Origin: Lepidonotus clava | Taxonomy: Eukaryota; Annelida; Polychaeta; Phyllodocida; Polynoidae | DNA: 64,000 nucleotides | NCBI GenBank assembly: GCA_936440205.1 | Contig: OW387147.1 | Span: forward strand, 22,345,629 to 22,409,628 | Direction: 5' to 3' | Shown here: positions 50,346-61,770 of the stretch, piece after piece | Layout of the letters: each line of letters starts with the position of its first letter | How positions within the stretch are numbered: the stretch's first letter is position 1 | The notes under the pieces: model-generated | Database searches by the model: none | What the model was told of the DNA's origin: nothing | What the model saw: the letters and a program-made list of their open reading frames with translations, nothing else | Made by a program: the position numbers and the translations under genes

Positions 50346-52059
50346 CCGGAGCCTGGCTGTGTTCAGTTAAAACCTCGGGATATAAAAAGTTGTTTTACAA
50401 ATACAAGCGGTTGCTGCATAAGTGGCAATGGTAAGTGGAGGTTTGTTGAACAACATGCACGTACCCGAGATAGCTATGTATGGAGATTAGAAGGTCTTTC
50501 TAAAAGATACAGCGCTTACATAGTATTATTCGGGAATGATAAAAGCTTGTACAAGACAGTGTCACGCTATAGGAACTACATTCCCGTACTGATAAACAAG
50601 AGCAAAGTAAGGTAATTGTATAAGCTATATTTATATATAGGCCTACTTGTAAACAATATTTGTTTCATTTGCAAAGATCACGAAGAAAAAACACACATAT
50701 GCGTCTTTTTGTAATGATTCAAATTGTGTATCTTTACAAAACATAATTAATAAAAGTATAATCTACTTGCCTCTATACTTTCTCCGAATAAATCTCTTTC
50801 TCCTATCTGCTTTATTTGCCATAATTTACTTTCTTTGAATACCATTTACCTATCTAATTAAAGGTGCTATGAAGCCACAGTTTACATTACCTGTCACTCA
50901 GCAACACATCTTACAGCTAAAAGAATGTCGACATGCAAGTTTAATAACCTACTATTTCTGGAAAGCTACTAACAAGGGAGGAACACAAGAACAACATATG
51001 AGGTTTGCTAATCAGGTATTCCGAGAACCGACAGAGAGAGAGAGGAAGGGGAAGGTATCCTATTTCAGTTTTGCTAAAAATAATCCTGTAGATAAGAACC
51101 ATCAAACCTACAGCGTCTCTACAGGCATGCGGCGATCCTGATTGGATGAGGACTGAGCACGTGACTAGATTTCCTCTCCCCCTGGTGGCCAGCGTCCATA
51201 CTAGTCTTTTTTTTGTTCCGCTCGGTAAACGGATAAGACGATATTTTCTGGCGTTCGACTGGCTCTGTGATTCCGGGTATAAATAACTGTAGGAACTGCG
51301 ACGTTCTATGTCCACAGAAAGATGAACTAGGCTTATCTATGGTGGGTGTAGCTTAGAAGGAAGGTATATACTGTGCTTTTCGAAGCATTTTCCACGGCCT
51401 GAAATTCAATATCTAAAAAGACCAATATATTTTTGGTTGCGGTTATGGGAATATGTTTGTGTATATTTATCTCAGTCTGGTCGCCCTTCTTCATTACTCA
51501 CTGTCCATTTGCAGATGAGCAAAGACTTTTTCACCGAATTGAAAGAAACACGACGAGATTACTTGGAAAGTCGGTGTCCAATGCATACACGTTCTCACCT
51601 CACTAGTAACAGATTCAGGCCTAATCCAGCTAGTTCTATAAGGGAAATGCCTGAAAGACTTTGTTTACAGAGGAACCTATTCTAGACCGATTCAATCAAT
51701 ATAGTGATCTGTTTATGGACAGTTTTTTTATGTTCCTTAAATATCAATTAAAAAGTAATTTTTGTCATATTTACCACGGCTGCCTGTTTAATGAATGGCT
51801 CTCTCTCCCCCTTTTGGCCTGTGATGATAACATACTATAAACAGAAGGGAGTTGGTCACAACAACTAACAGTGAGTACACAGTGGTCAGTGCTGAGCCTA
51901 TATTTGGTGGCAACGTGAGCCTAAGGCCAGCTCCAGTTTGTATTTCTCTAACAGGTCAGGTGGGAAAAGGCCTAAAAACATGAAGGGCAATTAACCTACT
52001 TTTCACAAACATCCTGTTTGACGTTTTTTAAATGCCATGTGTTAAATTAGTCTAACTTG
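50346..52059. other. Non-coding stretch with a strong CTCF-like word
   Basis: CTCCCCCTGGTGGCCAGCG (about 51,174-51,192) is the best CTCF core match in the window, with GAGCACGTGAC 20 bp upstream. The frames at 50,869, 50,941 and 51,437 have no support. Confidence 0.4.
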
Positions 52060-52265
52060 TGAATTCTTCTCGGCAGGAGGCTTCCTATACCTGCCGCCCT
52101 TTTTGTTCTTTAACAACTCTGAGGCAAACAATTAACTGGTCCTAGTAAGGTGTGGTTGACCTTTGGCTCGTTTTCTCTGGCCGCCATGATGGAACATGAA
52201 CCGTTAAGGGCCGGCCACTCCAGCCGACTGAACTCAGTTTGACAGGCTAGGTGAGTTGAGTTGAG
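52060..52265. promoter_or_regulatory. Candidate conserved non-coding element
   Basis: Contains CTTTTTGTTCTTTAACAA (Sox/Fox-type), AACAATTAAC, AAGGTGTGGTTGACC (T-box/Runx words), and GGCCGCCATGATGG (YY1-type). Confidence 0.3.
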
Positions 52266-53147
52266 GCCAGTCCTATATTGTGCCTGGCAGGTACGCCTGC
52301 AGCTTTAGTGTTTACCATGAAATCTTATCTGAGTCCTACATCTCGAGAAGTTGACGATGTATAACTTTATATCATGGGGACATCCAGGGGATTGCCATTG
52401 ATTTACCACTTTAAAAAAAAACATCACAGGGTCTACACTTATCTAGTCATATCCTATGGCTAGGTACAGTTTCTTGACTTAAGTAAAACTAGACCTTTGA
52501 TGGCTCTGGCGCCCTAGGGAGCCACGATTGTTAAGAGTTGAGCTTAGATCATAATTTAGTAAGTGTGCCCGGGGTTTTAGATGAGAAGCTGTCTTTTCAC
52601 AGGAGTTGGTTACGGGCAGTATAGTATTGACAATACGCTGTTTCATGAAGTGATTACTGCATGATTACCGTGCGATTTAAATATCAAAAGCATATAACAA
52701 ACAAGGGAAATACTTTCATTCTATTTTGGTATAAATTTCAATCATGAAGATGTTCTAAAGGAATGCAGTACAGATGATCTATCTATCCACAATTATTTTA
52801 GCTGAGACATAGAAAATACTGTAAGATCATGTTTTTTTAGGAAAGAAATGAAAAAAAAATCATACATCATTAGTGATGCATACATCATCCATCCTTCCTT
52901 CTAATTACAGACCCTTCTCCAAACAAGCTGAAAATAAGCCTAATAACAACCACCCACCATAAAAGGCCCCTCGCCACACTGTCTATATCTGCTCAGCCGA
53001 GTGGGCAAAGCCGGCATGAGTAACGTGTTTGGGGGGGTATTACTTGATCATCCCTCAGTGCAGAGGGTGGACAGCCAACAGTGTAGAGGCTGATGACACA
53101 GGTAGGATAGGATCATCCAGCCCTATAGACCATCATAGCACCCTCAA
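52266..53147. other. Non-coding stretch
   Basis: Nothing recognised apart from AT-rich unique sequence. Confidence 0.35.
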
Positions 53148-53356
53148 GGCTGTATTCCACTACCCGATTTTACTCTTGATTTCGAAAATCGCGAGAAGGA
53201 ATAGGCCGTAATTATAGTCATGTTATATATCATTAGAAAGGATTTTTAATTACCTTTCCATTGGTATGTAACATGCATGGGTTCCTGTAATATTTCTAAT
53301 TACAACTTTAAAATTATCAGATTCTTGTAAACAAAATCGCCTAGTGGAATACAGGC
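53148..53356. mobile_element. TTAA-family MITE, copy 4
   Basis: Ends GGCTGTATTCCACTACCCGA and GCCTAGTGGAATACAGGC. Flanks TCAA and TTGA are each one change from TTAA. 209 bp, same subfamily as copy 3 without its nested insertion. Confidence 0.85.
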
Positions 53357-53802
53357 TTGAGTCTTGGTAGGGACAGCCCTCGCCCTCTTCTAGTCCCTCA
53401 TTCAGTAATAGGCCCTACACAGACATCACTGCCAGTGGACATAATCTCAGAATATTGGGGCCGGAATTCGAGTTCCTTTGAGAAGGCTCGGCGCCTGGAG
53501 GATGTTTCCGGGCTATATTTGGAGTGTGTTTTACTACAGACCCTTGCAAGGCCTTGATACACGATGCGATTATAGACTGAATATAGACGGATTTTGGAAA
53601 TTGGTTTTGGTACAAATAGGTTATTTGGGTTGAATATCCAATCTTTTATAGAATTGGGCCCCTATTTATGAATGTTATCAAAAACGTTCATTTGAACCTC
53701 GAAATATACTTGAAAATATACTAGTAAGTTATAAAAAATAAATGGTTGAGAATCGGTTGCGTTTTGTCCCATCGTGGATTACTGGCTTAACTGGAAAGAT
53801 AA

Positions 53803-53905
53803 TGTTGGACTTGTCTTAACTTTTAACTTTGTCAAGATAAATGCTGAGTAAGGCAATTGGACTTGTCTTAGGTTTTAGTATTATCAAGAAAGATGCTGAG
53901 TAAGG
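53803..53905. repeat. Tandem duplication, ~54-bp period, two copies
   Basis: TTGGACTTGTCTTA...TCAAGA(T/A)A(A/G)ATGCTGAGTAAGG occurs at 53,803-53,851 and 53,857-53,905. Confidence 0.85.
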
Positions 53906-54799
53906 GTCCTTTAGTTTCGTTAGTTGTAACCTGTATGCGTTAGATATTATTTTGTCGTGCAGCGCACTGCTTCTTTCACCCGAGTTCTTTTATATTCATT
54001 TGTTTTTATATTCACCCAGTTTTTACTTTAACAAAATACATTCTGTATGGCAATGAATAAAGTGAATGTTTTGCTGGACTGGGAGTAAATACCATGTAGG
54101 CCTATGTGCCCTGTTACAATGTCGTGTCTATCATATATATGAATATTCATGAACGATATCAAGGGACAAAGACGGCACTTAGGGCAAATGGTAATGTTTA
54201 TAGGCCTCTTGCTATTGTGATTCAAGAACGAATCCAGGGAGTTCCAGATGGGGCGCATATTTTAGGCTATACTTAAAAGATATTTCCTTTAAGGTTACAC
54301 GATCACCCTTATAATTAAAGCATTAATATGAAGTAGTTTCCAAACAGAATTAAGTATTCTCTGACCAGGGCACTTGAATAAAAAATAGGGCCTATAGGCT
54401 ATGAGGGTGGAAAAAACGATAGAATGCCTTTGTCGAGACTGGGCAATCCCTGTAAAGAGGCGATAACATACTTATGATGGGAGAGCCGAAAATAGGGATA
54501 AATGCCCAGGGGAAAGCGGAACAAAGGTTTCAAAGGGGGATAAAGGCAAAAGTCGTAGATCACACCGCCAAGCTTACTGAACAAAGCGTCATGTCGACAT
54601 CCTCCCATCCACACTAAATCTGGGGATGAGGGACATAAGGGCCTCTAGGTAACCCTTTATCCTCCCTCTCTCTATCCACCCGGTCTACAGGGCCCATGCC
54701 TTATATATCCTCATGCCCTTCGCATGGGCCTATCAGTCGCCATGCAGGTCGGATCTACATTACGCCATAGAGCCGCCCTTTCCGTCGTCAAAAGCTTCC
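53906..54799. other. Non-coding stretch
   Basis: No gene recognised; AT-rich, then GC-rich from about 54,600. Confidence 0.35.
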
Positions 54800-55066
54800 A
54801 AGGGCCCTGCCAGAGTCTGTCAGACGTCCCTCAGCCAATGGGAGTCCTTCCCTCAACTCACGTGATCTACAGCGTCCGCCGCCTGGCGGCCAGTGCGCTA
54901 TGAACGGCCGCAGCACGCCCGCTAGTCTTCCGCCGCAGGAAATTAATGCGCGACGGTGAAAAGGCCCTCGGCTGGTACCGGGACTTCCGACATAAGCGCC
55001 CGCTGGTGCTAGAGCCACTCGCTGGAACCAGCAGCCAGCCAGTGAAGGAGGCTTCAACGTCAAAAC
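54800..55066. promoter_or_regulatory. CpG-rich promoter-like patch with a CTCF-like site
   Basis: The densest CpG patch in the window. It has CCAATGGG (54,836), CTCACGTGATC (54,851), CCGCCGCCTGGCGGCCAG (about 54,870-54,888, CTCF-like and itself nearly palindromic) and many CG dinucleotides. A Kozak-strong ATG follows at 55,067. Confidence 0.45.
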
Positions 55067-55138
55067 ATGGCCGTCGGACTGTTGATGGGCTTCTGGGCAG
55101 TTTTCTTTCCCTTTTTTTCGGTTTTCAATAACGAGTAG
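55067..55138 (+). CDS. Possible micropeptide or first exon (23 aa, hydrophobic)
   Basis: AAAACATGG is an ideal start context. The peptide MAVGLLMGFWAVFFPFFSVF is one hydrophobic helix, followed by NNE and stop. It sits just downstream of the CpG-rich patch. It could be a single-pass microprotein, the signal-anchor exon of a longer gene (no good donor is visible before the stop), or chance. Confidence 0.2.
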   Translation: MAVGLLMGFWAVFFPFFSVFNNE

Positions 55139-56490
55139 TTTTTTATGGTCCCCATGGCTTTACGCGTTTGTTATCCGAAGCTTAAACAAGTGGCTTTTTG
55201 CCTGCCCTTAATAATTTTGATGGAAATTGAGATAGGATGAGTGTGAAATGGAGGCCCCTAAAAGTTAACACTGGGGGGCTTCTGTTAGAATGTAATAATA
55301 GTTTTAAATCGAAAGTGAGATTTTACTAACAAAATAGAATAGATAGGTAAGAACAAAATCAGTGAACAACACGGAAAATTGTAATAATGATAAAGATCTA
55401 ATATCCAATAATTTGTCAGAATCGTATTCCTTCATACCCAAGAAGCATATATATAGGCCTATCCTCTGAAAGACTATAAAATACATTCTTCTCCAACTGT
55501 GAGGTAGCCACGTTTTGTTGTTTTTGAAGATGACATTGAAACCCATATGTGTCATATCATCCTTCTGTCACTTTTTCCATATCATATCACTTGTGACAAT
55601 ACAAAAGATAAAATAAAAGGATAAAAACTATCAGAAGCATACAGAACAGATGGATCCTATCAGCATCTTGTCATTTTATTGCCCATATGAGGCAAGAAGG
55701 GAATAGGCCTACCTAGTATTTTACAAATTTCTCAGGACAGCCACAGGTGCGGTATAATGATGTCATCAATCAGACATAAACTATAGTTGAAAGGTACCAG
55801 ATGAGGCATGTATCCCCTGGAGTATCATTGTACATCTACTTGTTAGGCTGAAAGCAATGTAGATGTATAGTGCTGTTGTAGATCTGTTACTGTGGCCTTA
55901 GCACAGATTCTCCAATTAGTCCTTTGTAAAACCTCAGGATCTTCAATGGAGTTTTGAAGATTCGCTCCATCATCAGTAGTTGAATGGGACTTCTTCCTTG
56001 TTAGCGTAACAAGGTACTTTCATTCATTGTAAATATTGAAGAAAGCATTTCTTTTCCTCCCTTCTGCTTCTTATGGACATTTGTCTTACATATATAGAAC
56101 GTACAGAGACGCAGAAACTGCCTTTCATGTGGCATCTTGGACGCTTAATTTAGAGCAGTTTATATTTAGGTACTTGGGTGCGTATTTTAACATAATGACA
56201 AGCTAATTATTAAACACAGTACACTATTGTTAAATTATAGAAATATTCACTATGTACATATATTAGGGCGTATATTATACTACTATAAAATAAATATAGG
56301 GGCTCTAAATTTCCTTACTCTTGTCTCAGCTTAGTAACCAAGGCGACATGGTGAAGCCTTCAAACTTGTCAAAGAAATCTTGATAGGGATACACCAATAT
56401 CTATCCGCTTAATAGTCCCAGACGAAGCGTTTCCTTTTAGATATTTCTTATGGTTCACAGAACCTGGAGGACGCTTGTGATTAACGTCTC
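55139..56490. other. Non-coding stretch
   Basis: AT-rich unique sequence; no exon or RNA recognised. Confidence 0.35.
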
Positions 56491-56630
56491 ATGTCTCACC
56501 TGACTCCCCCCAGGGGAGGTGGGGGACAGGTGTTCTTAGCCAAAGGTCATCATCCCTTTAAGGTGGGGCAGGTGGGGCTGGCTGAGCCGACAGGTAATGA
56601 GCTAAGGTAGACAGTCGGATTACCTGTATT
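56491..56630. promoter_or_regulatory. Homotypic cluster of CAGGTG/CAGGTA E-boxes
   Basis: CACCTG at 56,497, CAGGTG at 56,527 and 56,569, CAGGTA at 56,591 and TACCTG at 56,621: five in 130 bp. The family fits Snail/ZEB/E-protein sites. A nuclear-receptor-like CAAAGGTCA is at 56,541. Confidence 0.45.
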
Positions 56631-57248
56631 ATTTTAGAGGCCTCTACAGGGAGGGAGAGGCCTGTGTTGAAGTGTAGACTGTTATCAAAGGTGGAAGGAT
56701 GATCTTGGTTGGACCAGAGGGGAACTGTTTGATAGGATGGAGTAGTCTCTTAGGATTTACTTAATTGATACAGGGTCTATGTTTTGGTATAGAAGCTGCT
56801 TTAAGGCATTTGCCTGTGAACTATGAATTTCTCAGACTGACCAAAGATAATTAGGTTAGGGCCTGAGTGATCAAACGATGCATTAATTGGTAGAAATTTG
56901 ATTGCTACTGATATAGCCTTATCAGGTATTGATACTTCCCATTAACACTAGTTTAGATCAGCTGACTCAAATCTTAGTATATTGCAGTGAGGTAGTGTTT
57001 AAGTGGGTATATTTATTTTAAATACGTTCTCATAGTACTCCCATCATTTATATGCCATATGATACATTCAAAGAGAAGAAAGAGAAGCTTTCAGTGGTTA
57101 CAACTATTGTGATACGGCCGTTCAGTGGTTGCATTCATTGTAATAAGTCCATGGTTAGCCCATGTGGGTTACACCCGGATTTAACGGCTGGTGAGCATGT
57201 TGGCAAGTTTTCAGGTTATCCTGGACCCCATTCATAAAAGGCACTCCC

Positions 57249-57320
57249 TTCCCACACCGGGAATCGAACCCGGGCCGCCTGCGTGAAAGGCAGGAATCCT
57301 AACCACTAGACCATATGGGA
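57249..57320 (-). tRNA. trnE-UUC: tRNA-Glu(TTC)
   Basis: 72 nt on the minus strand from 57,320 to 57,249. Acceptor stem TCCCATA/TGTGGGA, D-loop with TAGTGGTTAG, anticodon loop CTTTCAC (anticodon TTC), T arm CCCGGGTTCGATTCCCGG and discriminator A. No intron, and CCA is not encoded, as usual for eukaryotes. Box B GGTTCGATTCC is perfect, and a TTTT pol III terminator lies at 57,239-57,236, about 10 nt downstream. Confidence 0.97.
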
Positions 57321-57519
57321 GAGCTGCTGGAGTCATAGACAGCTTTTATAATATTCATGTCTAGCTGCATTGTCTTATGGCCATTTGTGTTTAATTTCAC
57401 TCAACGCCGTCTGAATCTATGTCGTATCTTATTACTCTTTCACAGTTGGCCTTGGATTTTGCATATTTATTCTTTTTTCTAGAAACTATGCATAATACAG
57501 TTTCATTTTGCTTTAGGTT

Positions 57520-57730
57520 GTGTTGCTCTCTCTTGTATTTTGCATTCATATAAACCTATATATTTTACACCTGACACTATTCATTTATCACTTTCCTTTC
57601 ATTCCTATCTGTCACTTTAATCCTTGTATTCCCATTTCGTTTCTGTCTCTCCCACTCTCTCTCAATTACTTGCATCCAATGTTTCTTTCTTTCCCTCTCA
57701 TTATTCGTCCATATCAATTCCTAATTGCAT
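57520..57730. repeat. Pyrimidine-rich strand-asymmetric block
   Basis: C/T-rich with few G on +; produces a 70-codon Leu/Ser/Phe-rich frame that is a composition artefact. Confidence 0.45.
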
Positions 57731-57899
57731 GAAACAACATCTCTAGATTAGATTGTCACACGAGAATCAAATCTGAGAGAAAAAGCCGCAATTCGAAACG
57801 AAAGTTAATGAAACAGGTACAAAAGAGAAACACAACCAGAACACAGTGTGTCCGTTCACGAAAGCCAATCAAAGAACAAACATCTGTGAAAAAGCAACT

Positions 57900-58255
57900 A
57901 TTGACTTTAACACCCTGAAATATTCAAGCCAATTCCCAAGCCCTGGTCAATTTGCATAGAGCATTGTGGTATCCCCCAATGGTCAAATTTGCCGTGGAAC
58001 AAAAAGCAAATTCCGCTTATTTCCTATTCGAATGCTGTGCAAGCTGGTTTTTGTATTATTGAATTGGAGGCCATTACAACTGCCTCCTGGCCGGTGTTGT
58101 TTCCACATGGCTGGGCGTTAAAAGGTAGAATGTCCTCAGGGTGAACCTAACACAGTTCACTTTTAATGCGCACCTGGTTTCCTCCAGGGTCTGTTCATTG
58201 ACTGGAGTGAGCAGATGGGAAACTGTTCCCCCTGAGGTGGGACTGGAAAGAGTTG
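57900..58255. promoter_or_regulatory. Candidate conserved non-coding element with POU and SOX words
   Basis: ATTTGCAT (57,950-57,957) lies 4 bp from CATTGTG (57,962-57,968), a possible POU-SOX pair, followed by GGTCAAATTTGCCG and, further on, GCGCACCTGG. The sequence is complex and repeat-free. Confidence 0.35.
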
Positions 58256-60590
58256 CTCTAATTATATAGGTGTAAATCAACTTATGATATTACAGATCAC
58301 CTACACAGATGATCATTGAATTATAATGTAAATCGGTATGGTTAAACATAAAAATTAAAATGTTTATATTGCTTTTGGTCCCTCTGAGAAGAAAGATCTT
58401 TAGAACCTTTAAGTCAGTGTTTGATAACTAGCATGATCATAAACTTTAGCTTTGCTTTCAAATCTGACACAGTTTCCCTCTAGAATTGACCACGGAATCA
58501 TTGCTTTTAGAGTCAGTTACTCTGAGATTCAAACCACACCGAGTCTAATATCCTTACAAAACCCATGCTTTTCTATAACATATCATACACAAAGTCCAGG
58601 GTAAAGAAGTCTAAGTGACAATGTGGTAAGAGGTTGCTCATTTCAATGAACAACCAAAAGAATGTCTGACAATATCTGTGAAGTTACTTAACTACGATTC
58701 CTCAGATAAAGCTCCATTTAACAGCACTTAGCTTGATCCAGTGAGTGGAATTAGATGTAAGCACAGATGCAGTCAGTGGAATCATTCAAGCTGTGCTCCT
58801 GATTGTATAATGATCCTTCATTATACAAATCAAGGCTGATCAACAGAGTATATGATTCACAGCCTTTCCTCACTATAGGTCACATCATGAAGTAATCAAC
58901 GCAGACAATTAACAATATGTCGGTTATATAAGATTTCTGATGTACATGATGTAATATGTGCAGCAGGCCGCATGAACTATCCTCTGTTATATTGTAGCTA
59001 GGTAGGTTTGAGAAGAATATTACATGTATTCATAACGAAAAAGGAACCCAACTTCAAATAGTGAAAACTGGAGAGTATCTTCATTATAACTTCTATATCA
59101 CAAATATTTACCTTACCACTATGAAATACCAAATGATGGCATAGAAACATAGCCAAACTTACTTTCAAGTGCATGTAATCAAATCTGAGGTTGTGCACGT
59201 TTGAATAGACTTAAGAGCAACATCTGATAATAAATTGGCGTCATTTATCAAAACGTTATGTGTTAGGATGGATTCATTTCAAAGAAATGTGCGGTTCCAT
59301 GATCTGTAAGGATCAAAGTTATGTGAGATTTTGCGCTCTATAGGGATCAAAGTAATGAAAGTCCCCACACTCTTTGGAGATTAAAGTACTTTTCATACGT
59401 TAAGCCATTTGAAAGGTGTAGCATAACTACAGCGTCTATTTAATCTGTTTACACCACATTGAGGTAATCTTAACTTGCACAATGTAAGGCTTCAGAAACG
59501 CTTTGAAAAAGTACAATGTATGTTAAGTCTGTTTTCTCCTGCGTGGTAATATAAGTTTCATAAATACACATATCCGCTCGTTTTGGATTATGTTACGTGT
59601 CTGAGTATATAATAACGGATACATTTTCCCGAGTATGAAACCATATCGGAAAGGTCAGAGCGTACGCCTGTTGGATGACATTGGAGATCCTGTACTTGTA
59701 CTTTTCCAGACACCTTATTCGGTTAGTAGAACAAAAACTCGATGCTGTATTATTATTACACCGGGAAAATAACCGAGAAAATAAGCACTGCAGATGGAAG
59801 GCGAAAACAGCGCTCATTCGTCCCTGTACTTCGTATTTACACGAATATATAAAAATCTTTGTATTGACTTTATGTGTATGAATCAACACTCATGCTATTT
59901 CTTATCATTAATCCATACTCAATCATTTAATTTCAAATTAATCTGTGTTTGGGTAAAAAAACAACAACTTAAATAACGTTCTTTATGCTATGCTATCATC
60001 ATACACAAAATTGGCAAGATTGATTCTAACAGAACATTTTATTATTTCGAATGAACGAACCTGACCATTTACTTGAAGGTGATACACAATGTATGTTCTC
60101 TTCATTTATGAAGGCCTTAATAACACAGAAGGCAGCGAGATAAAAAAAAAATGCTTTAAATAACCAACATGGTTTTAGTTTATCAGACAAAACTGGCAGA
60201 TGGACAGCTGTTTGAGAAAAGATGAACATCCGGATCGGTTTGATTCTTTAGCTTAAAAGTAGCTTCAAATGGCAGATTGTGCGTGCATACATGGCTGAGC
60301 ACTGCCATTTAGAAAAATATTTATTTGCAACTTTTTCTCACTTTGGTTTAATTCGTTTCAATCGCAACATCTTACAAATCTGTCACTCACTCGAGCTAAG
60401 ATGGCCGCCATTGACAGTGTTAGTGGAAGGGAGTTAGCGCTTGAAGTAACACAGAAAGCTGCTTGTTTTCCATTACGAAATTGATTCAATTTAAACACAA
60501 TTTCTTTGGTGGATCTTGGTAGAAGTGGGCGTAAAACCTTTGGCATAAATTTGAGAAGGAGCTGACAATGATAGGCGCAAATATCGGAAT
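58256..60590. other. Non-coding stretch
   Basis: No gene recognised. AAGATGGCCGCCATTGACAG at about 60,399 is a strong YY1-type site. Confidence 0.35.
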
Positions 60591-61420
60591 AATTATTTTC
60601 AATTGAACCATTGGAGGGACTCTCTTTAAGCCAACGGCATGGTTTTATTTAATTACATCATTAGTCCTGTGAAAAATCATTAAAATACCACGCCTTAAGC
60701 TGAGATGACCGTCTTTTCACCAGCTGGTCACATTCAAGTTATAAAAAAATAAAAACTATCCATGGCCAATTCTCCTCCAATTAAAACATTCAAAATGTAT
60801 TACACACAATTCACTAAATCTGAAAAATCTCTTTTTCTCAGTCCATTGCTAGTGGGGTTTTAGCCTGAACCCAAAAAGGCATTTAAATTCTGAAATGGAA
60901 TTACAGGAGGGGAAAAAGGAGGTAATGCAAGTGCTGTCAGGGAGATGATTCATTAATTTGTCAGCTTGTGCCATTAACGTCATCAATGAAAAAGAGCCCA
61001 GTGAATACTGAGCCCCTGCCCTTCGGCCCTGCACGGCAGGCAAAGGCTGTGGCCGAATGCCAAAGATCAGGCAACGAGTATCATCTTTCAAAATGTCAAT
61101 ATTCCACTCCCTCTCCCCACCAGCCTGCCAGCTGCCTTGGATACAGGAGGCATGCTTGATCAATCTTCCAGTTTGTGACGATTAGCAGTTTCTTCTTACT
61201 GCTAACAGCTAATGCAAACTTATTTAGCCCAAATCCGATTTCCAGCGGATGATCTATTGCTAATTTATCTCCGCAGACATGCCTAAAATACCCTTCTTCT
61301 TTAAGTTTAAAAACCGGATTTTCTTACAACAGCTGCTGTGTCACTCTTCTCTTTAATAAATGATACATTGATTTTCCACACTTTTTTTTATTACTACCTA
61401 AACAGGTGAAAAAAATGCCT
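60591..61420. promoter_or_regulatory. Strong candidate for a deeply conserved non-coding element
   Basis: About 800 bp of balanced, complex sequence. Words include GATGATTCATTAATTTGTCA, CCATTAACGTCATCAATGA (homeodomain plus CRE-like), GCTAATGCAAAC, GCTAATTTATC, CAGCTGCTG and TTAATAAATGAT. The 63- and 104-codon frames overlapping it on opposite strands have no coding signature. Conservation is inferred from texture only. Confidence 0.4.
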
Positions 61421-61429
61421 TCCCATTTC

Positions 61430-61770
61430 TTCCATTTACATCCAGGAGGCATATGGTTCCTATCTACTAGCCTCTGGAGGGACTGAAGCTGCTAATACAC
61501 ATGGGAGGGTAATAGGAGTTCTCCTATGCAGGAGCTAATGGAAAAGAGATTGTTAGAGCCTGGAGTTAACGTGAACGTATTAAACCCGACCCCCCTGGCA
61601 GTGCTGGCCCGACTATGGCGTGACACGTGGGAATATAATCTGCTAAATGTCAACATGAGCTCGTCAGTAGCAGACGGTAGAGGTCAGGCTGGGGGGTCGG
61701 GTGACATGATAAGGCAACGGCATGCGATAAGCATGTCAAAACAGCATGTTACCGCTCCATAGCATAACAC
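61430..61770. promoter_or_regulatory. Second adjacent candidate regulatory block
   Basis: Continues the same texture: AGGAGCTAATGG, GTTAACGTGAACG, GTGACACGTGGG, GGTCAGGCTGGG and ACATGATAAGG. A 78-codon + frame (61,526) crosses it without splice or domain support. Confidence 0.3.

Noticed and set aside
50058-50615. 185-codon + strand open frame with SGHGQC repeats
   Set aside because: The repeats come from a 21-bp minisatellite that keeps any frame open; flanking parts show no domain or signal peptide.
54788-55131. 61- and 91-codon frames across the CpG-rich patch
   Set aside because: GC-rich DNA has few stops; no domain or hydrophobic signal.
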